From: Apostichopus japonicus
Taxonomy: Eukaryota > Echinodermata > Holothuroidea > Aspidochirotida > Stichopodidae
NCBI RefSeq assembly: GCF_037975245.1
Contig: NC_092578.1
Span: 16,064,821-16,128,820 of the forward strand
Direction: 5' to 3'
Length of the DNA stretch: 64,000 bases
Below are positions 24,356-33,576 of the stretch, one piece after another. The notes below the pieces were generated by a model, which was not told the DNA's origin, made no database searches, and saw only the letters and a list, made by a program, of their open reading frames with translations. A program made the position numbers and the translations under genes. Numbering within the stretch: position 1 is the stretch's first letter; the number at the start of each line of letters is the position of its first letter.

Positions 24356-27300
24356 ATCAAATCAAATTGATATGAAATGTTCCTTAGACTAAGCTGACTT
24401 ATTTAACATACTGTATTATAAAAAAAATATCATTGACAACAAGATTTGAATAGCTAGAAATGGTAGTAAACATGCCACAATATAGTTAGCTTGAGAATTT
24501 TCCAAAATGTTCTTTCTTGAGCCAATGCTATAATCTTGTGACTACCAGTTTTTGTTTATCTGTATTCCCGTGTGCCTCTGCCAAAGATGTAATTTCATTT
24601 GAACTGTTTTGTAAGTGAGAGACAGGTATCTGGAACATTTGGCAAGAAAATAATGTGAAGTATATTCTCAGGTAGTTGTTGTTTGATTTATAGTTGTTTT
24701 TGATCAACTTCCTGGAAAAGTTCAAATTCGTGTTTGATATGCAACCATTAAATTTGGCGATTTCCTAGGTGGCAATCTTATGACACAGTTTCCATGGAGA
24801 TCCTTCTCAGTATGACACTTTAAAGCATTGTGTTGGAAACTTTTATTGCTCTATAAAATGGAATTAAAAGGAAGGTTTGTTAATGTCACTAAAGCATGAC
24901 TAATGTGTAACCATCTGAAAATGGATCATAGATGATGATTGAAGTTTCTCTCATGTTTTTTTAATGTACAGTACCGTTTGTCAGTTCAAAGTATTATGGA
25001 GATTACGTACGAATTTATCATTCAAGAGAGTGAAAAGTACAGTTACTGTTTCATTTACGGAACGAAACATAAACGCAAAAATGCAAAAAGAGGGGTTCTC
25101 AACAGGCAGCCTGTGGAACTAATTATTGCTACAAGAGATTCACTCCAGTCTGTACACTAACAGGAGGGGAGGGGGAGGTACTAGAGGGAGGGGGAGGTAG
25201 GAGGGGGAGATAGGAGGGGGAGGTAGGAGGGGGAGATAGGAGGGGGAGGTAGGAGGGGGAGGTAGGAGGGGGAGGTAGGAGGGGGAGGTAGGAGGGGGGA
25301 GCGTATGTGGATCTTGCTCAATCTAAATACAGTGAGAGTTAAATTCTCTCTGGCTGGCTGATCCTTTGCCCAATGTTTTGCTCTGACTCTAGAAAGTTAA
25401 AAAAGTGAACCAATGCTGTAAATTAAGTAATTGGAAGGTCTGAGATGTTAAGTAAACATCATTTGTTATTCAATCTGTTGTCAGTGACTATAAAGGAAGC
25501 AAGAACAGTCATTCCCTTACTACTGATTAATTACATCTACTGTACTATATGCTTTTGAATGGAGATTTACCAAAGTCTACTCTCAAGTACATTGATGTAT
25601 CAAGTATCTTAAAAGGGGCATATTGCATTGAAATGTCTGTTTATTTAGCAACAATTAACAGATTCCAGTTTGAAATTTAACCCTCTAAAAGGTGAAATAT
25701 AAACAAAGAAATCATAACTAAAACCATCACAGTTTACAGAAACACCCAAGCTCATTAACGGTCTTTCAATCACGAATCACGTCTGTTTCGTATGTGACAG
25801 AATACCCAGAGTCCTGGACACTGATTGGTCAAATAGAACAACAATGTTGACGTTACTGTAGCGTAGTCAGCCTAGCCTAGTTAGGGAAATTTTTGGAAAA
25901 TACAGTGGACTTTACCCAAGGATTAATGCACGATTACTCTGCCTATGGAAAAGAATCTTTATGGATGAGAACAATATGTTAGATGCGAATAGAACTTTCA
26001 GTACTAGCTTTGTCATTTTGTCATACATTGGCCATGATGACTAGTACATGTAGTCTGTGCAAGTTCAGTATGTAATATCAATACACAGTATGGTACAGTA
26101 TATTGTATAGGCTGTAATCATGGTTCAGCTACAACTAGTAGTATAGTACATCAATGTACGTATTATGAGCGAAACAGGAGGATTTGTTATTGTCTGGCAT
26201 CACATGGTAGAGATGATTTGATTGGTTGAGTTTAAAATATGAATGACAACAATGTGGTTTACATGTTTAATTGTTTGGGAGAACAGACATGTCAATTTTG
26301 ATGAAAAAGCTAATTATTTGTTAATTAGGGTTTCACTGAGTAACAATTCTATCACAGTAATCTCTCTTTCATCAATCCTACATTGCTGATATGTAAGTGA
26401 TAAAGGGAGTGCTAAAAAATTCCAGATAAATGCAATTGACATTTAAGGTCTGTGGACAGGAATTCTGATTCGGGGCAAGGGGAGGGGGAAGGGATTGGCA
26501 CCAAAACTTGAAGGATTGGGACACCTGTAGCTTTTGAAGTGTACACATGGAGGTGCCATTAATCAGAGGCATGCTAGTCTGCATGGGGGAACCCCAAATC
26601 CCCTCATCTGTGCCCCACCCAGCCTGGCTACCGTTCTGACCTTTTGAAGTTTCTTTTGCTGAATTTGCTTGACCAAACCTACTGAGTATTACTCAAAATA
26701 ATATTGGTAATTGATCAATTATTAGCAATCCTTGCAGATAATTCCACCAAATGGAGGTTTATTAGGGGAAATTAAGTCATGACTTGATTGAAATTTAATC
26801 ACCTATAGATCAAGCAAACTTTTAAGTACTGAAAAGTGTGCTGTATTGCTGCATTATTTGAAATGAAACTTGACCAACGAAAATGTGAAAGAAATACATA
26901 GTGAAGAGGTTTAAGTATCAAATAACATAAAACAAACAAAAATATATATATATGTATGAAATATATTCAACAGTATCAACTAAAGGTAGTTGAGTTCTAA
27001 ACATATTGTAGTTTATTTCTGCATGTGAGACAGAAAGACCCAAACCATACAAGTACAATGCAGAAATCAACAGACTGTATTTCACAATGCTTTACAGCTG
27101 ATGGACGTCTGATCTTAACGACCATTTAATTAGAAACAAAAACATCAATCTTAAGAGCAATGGAAAGCTCTGGCGAGATTGGAATTCGAAGCAGTCACCT
27201 TAGAATTTACGAGATTATTAGATTCATTTTAGGCTTTGGGTCATTGCCATGTCAGTCTAACATAACCTTTTCTTGATATTAACTTTTTTCTCTGCAGGAT

Positions 27301-30300
27301 TTCTGGCCCATGTTCTGCCATCACATCTTCACAAGTCTCCTTCTACTTTTCTCCTGGGTGTGCAATTTCGTCCGCATCGGGTGCCTTATAATTGTCATTC
27401 ATGATATCGCTGATGTCTTCTTAGAGGTAAATTTATGATCAATATATATGTAAGGTACCGTTCATGATACAATACCATTCTTGTAACTGGCGGGAAATTT
27501 AGCAAGGTTTTCCGACCCTGGTCCCTGATCCTGGAAACTTTCAATTCATCCCCCCCAGCCCCATATCTTACATCATCTTTGGTAATGACACAAAAGCAGC
27601 TGGTTTAACTAAGGGAAAGCTATGAAGTCACTTTTACCGTACTTGTAAAATTGTGACGGGGACCGCGGATCGCAAAGTCGGCAATGACTATAGCGCCGAT
27701 TGAAAGTCGGTAATTACTATTATGCTTAGATTAGTCCAAGTCGGCAGCATACAGAAAGGTTGTACTCAAAGCCGATTGACTTAAACTTGACTTAATCAGG
27801 TCACACATCAGGAGTCTATGCATGCTAAGTTCTTCAATACTGCCCTCATTACCTTCCGGGAAACATTTGATAACGTAGTTTTGATTCCTACACTGACTTT
27901 CTAAATGAAATTTAATGATGTGTACAAGTCTCCATGTCAATGCCTACAACTGAAATCCTATCAACCCTCAAAATGTTCCCCTAAAATCACATTATTTCTA
28001 TGAGGTGCTTTTTGGAGTTGATTATTATTAATTTTAAGAAAAATTTGTTTCAGCAGTGAGTACTCATTACATGTTTTCGATATGACTTAAATTATACAAG
28101 ATTTTATATCCTATGGGTCGAGTGGTTTCTATAGTTTTGTAATATTCACTCATACACATTGGTAGACAGTACCTTCAAATTCTATCAATCGAAGAGTCAT
28201 CGACTCCTTCATCTTATTAATGTCAGTGTTTTGTTTTTTTTTCTTGTACATTGTGTTCTTGGGACCTGCACTGATATAATTATCTCCATAACGTGATTCA
28301 TGTCTTCTTTTGTTTTTAATACAGTCAGCCAAAGCGTTCAACTATGCAAAGTGGGCATTATTATCTCACTGTATGTTTGCTGGTTTCGCCCTGTCATTCT
28401 TCTTCTGCCGAATTGTGATTTTCCCATTTTGGTAAGAATTTGAATTTTTTACCCATTTTTCATGTTCTTTTTTTTTCTTTTTTCTTGAGGTCAGTGAAAT
28501 ATATGAGACAATTTTCAAACAACAGACATGAGATGTATTCTAAAAATTTCCAATATGTATGATTTTGGATGGTGGGAGTTAAAGAGGCTAAGGGGAGGGG
28601 AAAAGATAAGATAAACACATGTTAAAGGCATTGAAGACTCGCACACAAAGAAACGTCTCATGCCGGTAATCTGACCTAGTTTCGAATGAGGTGTAACAGA
28701 AGTGTTAGACACCACCATCGTTCCCAGAAAATACACTCACAGCTTGAGTCGGTAATTAGACACTAGTGCACAGTGCAGCTATGGTCAATACCCACAACAC
28801 AGTGTACATAGCAGCGATGGACATCTCAGGTCTAGATAAAAGATAACAAGGTATCACGTTTCATTACTGTCTGCATTTTGTAGGGACACGAAAAAAACTT
28901 CACTTGCAAGCAACTGAAAGTTAACTTTTTCAGATGGCGGCACACGGTTTGGGGCGAGTCTTCAATGCCTTTAAAAATTAATGTATTCCTAAGGGCTCTT
29001 CTTTATATATTAGTAAGGACTTAGTTTAAACCAATGCTTCAATTGGAAACTTCTTTAAAAGTGATGTTCTAAAGTATCCCCTTACTAGGGGTAGGGGGAA
29101 AGAACGAGGGAACAGGAGTTTTTTTTACTAGACATATTGCAAAAGATTTGTCATCTTTAGTTTTATTTCACTTTTAACTACAAAACATTGTTTCTTTTCT
29201 GTTCAAAATGACAATTCTATGCACAAAGTGCAGCGTTACTGTATTCTTCATATCTCTATTAAAAATGCATGTGAAAAGTCTAGCAGAGAAAAAAGGATAA
29301 CCTTGAAAAGAATTTAAACAAAGCAATTTTATTTTGTTTAGGTTCCATTGAATGTATCAATGCCTATTGAAATAGCTTTATGTGTTTCTCATAATTTAAA
29401 AACAAAAATTCTTTGTACCCTTATATGCTCAAGGTTCATGAATTGTTGTATATCTTGTTAAGTTCCCAGAAACTGAGTACTTATCATTATGAAAGAAACA
29501 TTGCAAAATAAATATAAAAAACTTATTCACAAAGAGAAGTCTTCTTTCATTGTAGCATTAATGCCTACCCTAATCCAATTGATTCATATCATGTAAGCAA
29601 AAAAGAGCCCAAAATTAAAAATAAAATGTTTACTTTACATTTTCATTTCTAAATATGACTTATTAACATTCTATGAACCCCTCTCCCCCCCCCCCCCTCT
29701 CTAAAGTTTAAAGAAGTTTGATACATCATGTTATTTCAGTCTAGATTAGGCATCGACTTTTCATAAATGCAAGGTTCATTTTGTATATCAATTCCAAAGT
29801 ACAACCTATGCAATTAATCTCAAGGTAGCAGTACTTGTCAAATTGCTTACAGTAGCAAACCTATATACCTATAAACCTATATACAGTATGCGTTTGTGAA
29901 CGTCAGTGTGAAAACTTGTTGACTCACTTGGGGTGATGCTACTGTTGACTAACGAACGTTATACAATTGCCAGGTTTATTTGTTCTTAGTAACAACTGAA
30001 GGTCAAGGTGTAGATAATATTCTCCATTGTTCTGAATCTTTAGTTATCTTTGTCTTTGAATGTCACCTTTTTTGTATCTTGATTGTGTTAGATTGATATT
30101 TTAACAATTGAGTTAATAATGATGTGAAACATTGATAACACTCAAGTTTAAACAAGATATCCTCATGAAGTTCATGAACTGTTGCACAATGTTTTACATT
30201 CATTAGGTAAAGAGAGGACTTCTTGAACTCATAAAGTTTATATAATTTATATATTTTATATATTTTATGTGTTTTACATATTTTATATAATTTATATATT

Positions 30301-33300
30301 TTATGTGTTTTACATATTTTATATAATTTATATATTTTATGTGTTTTACATATTTTATATAATTTATATATTTTATGTATTTATATATTTTATGTATTTA
30401 TATATTTTATGTATTTCATATATTTTATATATTTTATGTGTTTTACATATTTTATATAATTTATATATTTTATGTGTTTTATATATTTTATATAATTTAT
30501 ATATTTTATATATTTTATGTATTTTATATAATTTATATATTTTATGTATTTATATATTTTATGTATTTATATATTTTATGTATTTATATATTTTATGTAT
30601 TTCATATATTTTATATATTTTATGTGTTTTACATATTTTATATAATTTATATATTTTATGTATTTATATATTTTATGTATTTATATATTTTATGTATTTA
30701 TATATTTTATGTATTTCATATATTTTATATATTTTATGTGTTTTACATATTTTATATAATTTATATATTTTATGTGTTTTATATATTTTATATAATTTAT
30801 ATATTTTATATATTTTATGTATTTTATATAATTTATATATTTTATGTATTTATATATTTTATGTATTTATATATTTTATGTATTTCATATATTTTATATA
30901 TTTTATGTGTTTTACATATTTTATATAATTTATATATTTTATGTGTTTTATATATTTTATATAATTTATATATTTTATGTATTTTATGTATTTTATATAT
31001 TTTATGTTTATAATAAGGTGCAAAGAATTGACAGTAAAAGTTGAAATATGTCACAGTTTTAGCTTGTTTGTAGGTCAAACATATACAATGTGGGAGAACA
31101 TTTATGTCCTCCATTTCATCTCAATGGTTTTTTATTCTAAAACACATATTGAGAAGCAGAACTAAAGTTTGCACTGACTTCAAGTTCAAAGAAATTTAAT
31201 GTATATCAAATACAAATTTGATTTCCATATTATTACATATTTCCTCCATTGAATAATTTAGGTTTGGTTCATCCCTGGGTTAGGTCTGTACCCCCTTCCC
31301 CCTAACACACACCCTCCTCCAATGACTTTCTTTATGGAGGATTTGAGTTTGTTTATCCCCCTCTTGAAAGAAGAGTGAGCTTTTAATACACATGTGGTTC
31401 AATAGATACGATATGTTCATTTCCTTGTCCTTGACAGTCTGTGAAAACCTTGTTGAGTGTATTTCTCTTTGCAGAGTTTTGACACGCTACATCTCGTAAA
31501 GATACCTTCAATGGATGAAAAGAAGCATTCAATATGTGTTTAATAATTAATAAATAAATAATTAAGTATATATATCAATGAAAGTACTCTAGAAAACTGA
31601 ACACCCACGGATTTTGTATACTGATCCAAGCAACAGTTAGCCACATCATTATTGGAGGAATGGTTCAGATTTGACTATGAATAAACATAAAGGGGAGGGG
31701 CTTAACAAAAGTGCACAGTCCTTTATATGAATCAAGTTAATAGCATTTTCATTATAAGGATATCTCACCTATAAGTTTATAATTTGTGTATATAAATCAT
31801 TGTAAAACTTGTCTCATTGTTTACACTATACACTCTTGGAGAGAGGGATTCCAGACCGTTAAAGACCCCGAAAAGGTTCCAAATACATGACAATTTTGGA
31901 CCCTTTTTCCTAAGTAACACGTTGAATAATCCTTGAAGAACCAAGATAGGTTCCAAATACGTGACAAGTTAGAACATTTTTTTCTAAGAGTGTAATATCC
32001 ATTTCTGTCATACATTTCTGGTAATTTTGTAAACATACTGAAGAAATAATAAATAAATAAATGAATGAATTAATTAATTAATGAGTCCTCAACCAGTAGA
32101 GCTAGTAAAAACTGCAATATGTTGATGTTAATTGGAAACACTTCTAAGGTATGGCTTTTTATACAATGTGGAGGAGGGTAAGAAAGGTTTATACTGACAG
32201 CAAGACATGATTTAATGAGTTCAGAGAGATCAAGTGATCGATGGAACGAAATTTGTATGCCTAAACCTATTAACGTTTCAAGCAGTTTTAGCAGATACTA
32301 ACTTTGATAGACTCTAGACTAGATATAAAATCCATCTAGACTTCTTCTCATTAATACTCATTGATAAGGAGGTACCTCTTTGTAAGTGGTATTTTAATTG
32401 TAAAATTTTGCAGACCGCTCTGGTAAAACTCTAACGTTTTCTTCCTTCTCTTCTGTTCATGTCTTCTCTCAAGGGTCATTCACAGTTCCATGGTCCTCAG
32501 CTGGCAGATCATCGGTCCTTTCCCGGCTTGGTTCTTCTTCAACGGATTGCTGTCGATAATGATGGCGCTCAACTTATACTGGTTCTATTACATCAGTAAA
32601 ATGGTGCTGAAAATTTTGAGAAGCGATGGAGTAAGAAAAATCAAACACTTTCAAACACTCATTCAATTTACTCATTATAACACAAGCAATTCAGCCCTAC
32701 TGTTCATCTAGTTTCGTAGGGACTTTTTTGGTAAATACTGAAAAGTTCTGGCTTATGGAGTCGTAGTAGTACGTATCTTCAGAGGAAATATAAAAGATGT
32801 ATTGTGCTCTGCATACACTGCAGAGGATGAGCAAAATGTGCCAATTTAGTATGGAATATATCTTAGCCTTGGAATAGCTAGGCAATGTAAGCCATGCTCC
32901 CTTGATAACCATGGCTTCTAATATACCTACCTAGTACTAAACATGTCTGACTTCTTAACTGAACTCTGAACAGTATTGAATGTGTATGAGTAGAAGTCAT
33001 TGTACCATTTACAAAACCCAACCTTGATATAATTTGCGTAATTGTTTTGGTCCCTACCTTATTCAGTCCGATAAATTTTGAATTTTCCCCCTTTCCTCCC
33101 TCACTTTTGAAATCCTGTGCATGCCATTGATATAGCCAATGGTGTGCAGTCCATAGCTATATATAGTTATATAGTTAACACAGCTATATAGTTAAATACT
33201 CAGTCCACATTGTTACCATGGATTATTAATATTATCATTAGTTCTATTATTCTTTATTATTATTATTATTCTTTATTATTATTATCATCATCATCATTAT

Positions 33301-33576
33301 CATCATTATCATTATCATCATTATCATCATTATCATCATTATCATCATTATCATCATTATTATCATTATCATGATTATTATCATGATTATGATCATGATT
33401 ATATTATTTATATTAATATTATGATTTTTATGACTTTTTTTGTCTCGTTCCAGTTGAAAAACGAGAAAGACATACGAAGCGAAGACGATGATTCTGATTC
33501 CGAAGAGGGAAGTGAAGAAGAAAGAAAAGTGGAAGCAAATGGAGCCAATCATCAGAAAATACCAAATGGTTCTTAA
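5471..33576 (+). CDS. CERS: ceramide synthase (CERS5/6-like), complete, 8 coding exons
   Basis: Joins a fatty acyl-CoA to a sphingoid base to make (dihydro)ceramide in the ER membrane. Coding exons: 5471-5640, 10710-10946, 18260-18368, 18976-19068, 27298-27426, 28325-28431, 32474-32630, 33454-33576; all introns are GT-AG and phases agree, giving 374 codons (human CERS 380-390). Domains in order: N-glycosylation site NVS at residue 18, first membrane segment about 38-56, Hox-like domain about 66-127 with WSTREVEKWFRKRR, then the TLC/Lag1 domain with H211-H212 and HDIAD (238-242), and an acidic serine-rich tail. The start at 5471 is chosen because it yields the conserved N-terminus and has A at -3 and G at +4. 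The sequence SWQIIGPFPAW in the last lumenal loop resembles CERS5/6, suggesting but not proving C16 preference. Confidence 0.96.
7441..7570 (+). repeat. degenerate short tandem repeat of AGTGCACTTTATTTCT
   Basis: About six imperfect copies of a 15-22 base unit, with variants such as AGTACACTTTATTTCT and AGTGCATTTTACTTCT. Confidence 0.5.
9968..10334 (-). mobile_element. TTAA-type miniature element, family 1, copy A
   Basis: TTAA at both ends (9968-9971 and 10331-10334). Inverted termini run AGGGTGTGAAGACTCG and CGAGTCTTCAATGCCT. The interior matches the four other copies in this window, including CATTCGAAACTAGGTCAGAT (reverse strand) and the GATCGATGGT block. TTAA duplication is typical of piggyBac-class insertion. 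No coding capacity. Confidence 0.75.
10710..10946 (+). CDS. CERS: CERS coding exon 2 (Hox-like domain)
   Basis: Completes Arg57 and encodes residues 58-135 plus two bases of Cys136. Starts FIARPLG after a TTGCAG acceptor. Carries the Hox-like domain with the helix-3-like WFRKRRFQQHK stretch. Donor GTGAGT. Confidence 0.96.
13870..14400 (+). repeat. tandem triplication, unit about 171-186 bp
   Basis: The phrase ATGGCTCAGTCCT recurs at 13901, 14072 and 14258. Each copy continues through CAAGGTCTCTGGTC, ACCCCTGATTTACAACAT and GTGGTGGGTATTAC. The spacing is 171 then 186 bases. Copies are diverged, so this is not an assembly echo. Confidence 0.8.
14945..15010 (+). repeat. retroelement-tail-like motif with GATCCT/AGGATT hairpin, copy 1
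   Basis: CTGAAGAAGATCCTGCTAGG followed by ATTGAAACGTCAGGCCAAC. A second copy lies on the minus strand at 38715-38765. The GAAACGTCAGGCC type of ending is common next to LINE or Penelope-like elements; that origin is inference. Confidence 0.5.
17783..18107. mobile_element. hAT-like miniature element, 325 bp
   Basis: The left end CAGGGACATAGCCA is mirrored by TGGCTACGTTTCCTG at the right end. The flanking octamers are TTGCCCAT (17775-17782) and CTGCCCAT (18108-18115), a 7/8 target duplication. A poly-G run follows the left end. Non-coding. Confidence 0.65.
18260..18368 (+). CDS. CERS: CERS coding exon 3
   Basis: Completes Cys136 and encodes 36 residues beginning WRFGYYSFLFAYSATN and containing QEKWFWNMSLYW. 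This is the CWRF.Y segment at the start of the TLC domain, with a membrane helix. It is too short to appear as a long open frame. Donor GTAAGT. Confidence 0.95.
18369..18975 (+). other. CERS intron 3
   Basis: 607 bases with poly-C tracts near 18430 and 18670. Nothing coding seen. Confidence 0.5.
18976..19068 (+). CDS. CERS: CERS coding exon 4
   Basis: Residues 173-203, in phase 0 at both ends. Contains YFFELSFYISLMLCAPRDVK, matching the ELSFYWSL...DVKRK block of the family; Ile replaces the usual Trp. Acceptor TTGCAG, donor GTATGG (a weaker +5 position). Confidence 0.95.
20195..20562 (+). mobile_element. TTAA-type miniature element, family 1, copy B
   Basis: TTAA at 20195-20198 and 20559-20562. 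Ends AGGCATTGAAGACTCGCC and GCGAGTCTTCACACCCT. The best-preserved copy, 368 bp with both TTAA tetramers. Confidence 0.78.
22042..22281. mobile_element. TTAA-type miniature element, family 2, with ~45-bp inverted repeats
   Basis: TTAA at 22042-22045 and 22278-22281. The termini begin GCCCGGGTCACATCTGCGCG and are mirrored at the right end for about 45 bases with few mismatches, so the single strand could form a long hairpin. 240 bp, non-coding. CCC-type ends and the TTAA target point to the piggyBac class. Confidence 0.75.
22716..22783 (+). repeat. tRNA-derived SINE head (fragment)
   Basis: AGTTGCTAGAGTGC resembles an A-box and GGTTCAAATTT a B-box, spaced as in a tRNA gene. There is no convincing cloverleaf, so it is read as a SINE or tRNA pseudogene rather than a working tRNA. 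It is interrupted at 22786 by the next element. Confidence 0.5.
22786..23392. mobile_element. TTAA-type element, family 3, 607 bp
   Basis: TTAA at 22786-22789 and 23389-23392. Terminal inverted repeat AGCAGCATTTTGC, mirrored as GCAAAATGCTGCT. Inserted directly after the SINE-like piece. No long reading frame inside. Confidence 0.7.
24322..24352 (+). repeat. poly-A run of about 31 bases
   Basis: An uninterrupted A tract, either a slippage product or the tail of an unrecognised retroposon. Confidence 0.85.
25166..25302 (+). repeat. G-rich 13-bp minisatellite
   Basis: About ten units of AGGAGGGGGAGGT, with AGAT variants. The strand is almost entirely purine, with runs of five G at fixed spacing, so G-quadruplex or triplex folding is likely in vitro. 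Confidence 0.9.
27298..27426 (+). CDS. CERS: CERS coding exon 5 (Lag1 motif, catalytic residues)
   Basis: Residues 204-246, phase 0 at both ends. Begins DFWPMFCHH and ends VIHDIADVFLE. The two adjacent histidines and the HD..D group are the conserved Lag1 residues needed for activity in studied ceramide synthases, so the enzyme looks intact. Confidence 0.96.
27427..28324 (+). other. CERS intron 5
   Basis: 898 bases, no repeat of note and no gene seen. Confidence 0.5.
28325..28431 (+). CDS. CERS: CERS coding exon 6
   Basis: Residues 247-281 plus two bases of Trp282. Begins SAKAFNYAKW, the family's (E)xAKxxNYAK signature, followed by a hydrophobic helix ending CRIVIFPFW. Donor GTAAGA. Confidence 0.95.
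28622..28974 (-). mobile_element. TTAA-type miniature element, family 1, copy C
   Basis: TTAA at 28622-28625 and 28971-28974. Ends AGGCATTGAAGACTCGC and GCGAGTCTTCAATGCCT. Same orientation as copy A, 353 bp. Confidence 0.75.
30237..31013. repeat. AT-rich minisatellite, about 780 bp
   Basis: Built from TTTATATATTTTATGTG/A and TTTTACATATTTTATATAA words, with a higher-order 300-base repeat (the block at 30411 recurs at 30711). The composition is nearly free of C and G. The long apparent proteins rich in Y, I, F and L in several frames are artefacts of this array. Confidence 0.92.
31826..31996. mobile_element. small element with TACACTCTT inverted ends
   Basis: TACACTCTTGGAGAG at the left is mirrored by CTAAGAGTGTA at the right. 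The interior has two related halves (GGTTCCAAATACATGACAA and GGTTCCAAATACGTGACAA). CACTCTTAGAAAAA-type ends occur in several DNA transposon groups; class undecided. Confidence 0.45.
32474..32630 (+). CDS. CERS: CERS coding exon 7 (acyl-specificity loop and last helix)
   Basis: Completes Trp282 and encodes residues 283-334. VIHSSMVLSWQIIGPFPAW corresponds to the lumenal loop reported to set acyl-chain preference. The last membrane helix follows (FFFNGLLSIMMALNLYWFYY). Acceptor CTCAAG, donor GTAAGA. Confidence 0.95.
32631..33453 (+). other. CERS intron 7
   Basis: Ends in the ATT/ATC microsatellite and a T-rich tract just before exon 8. No gene seen. Confidence 0.5.
33237..33424 (+). repeat. 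ATT/ATC trinucleotide microsatellite
   Basis: Tandem ATT and ATC triplets with ATTATC alternation, ending about 30 bases before the CERS exon 8 acceptor. The antisense poly-Met/Ile reading is meaningless. Confidence 0.92.
33454..33576 (+). CDS. CERS: CERS coding exon 8 (acidic C-terminal tail)
   Basis: Residues 335-374 and the TAA stop. Contains RSEDDDSDSEEGSEEE, a casein-kinase-2-type acidic serine cluster like the cytosolic phosphorylated tail of mammalian CERS. The acceptor TTCCAG follows a T-rich tract directly downstream of the ATC/ATT microsatellite. Confidence 0.95.
   Translation: MKNEKDIRSEDDDSDSEEGSEEERKVEANGANHQKIPNGS

Larger units (their letters stand above)
19069..27297 (+). other. 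CERS intron 4, richest in repeats
   Basis: Contains three TTAA-type elements (20195-20562, 22042-22281, 22786-23392), a tRNA-derived SINE piece (22716-22783), a poly-A run (24322-24352) and the G-rich 13-bp array (25166-25302). No gene seen. Confidence 0.5.
28432..32473 (+). other. CERS intron 6
   Basis: Holds a TTAA element copy (28622-28974), the large AT-only array (30237-31013) and a small inverted-end element (31826-31996). No gene seen. Confidence 0.5.

Noticed and set aside
30269-31114. Several 60-219 codon frames rich in Y, I, L, F (plus) or K, I, H (minus)
   Set aside because: They are translations of the AT-only minisatellite and exist in several frames at once.
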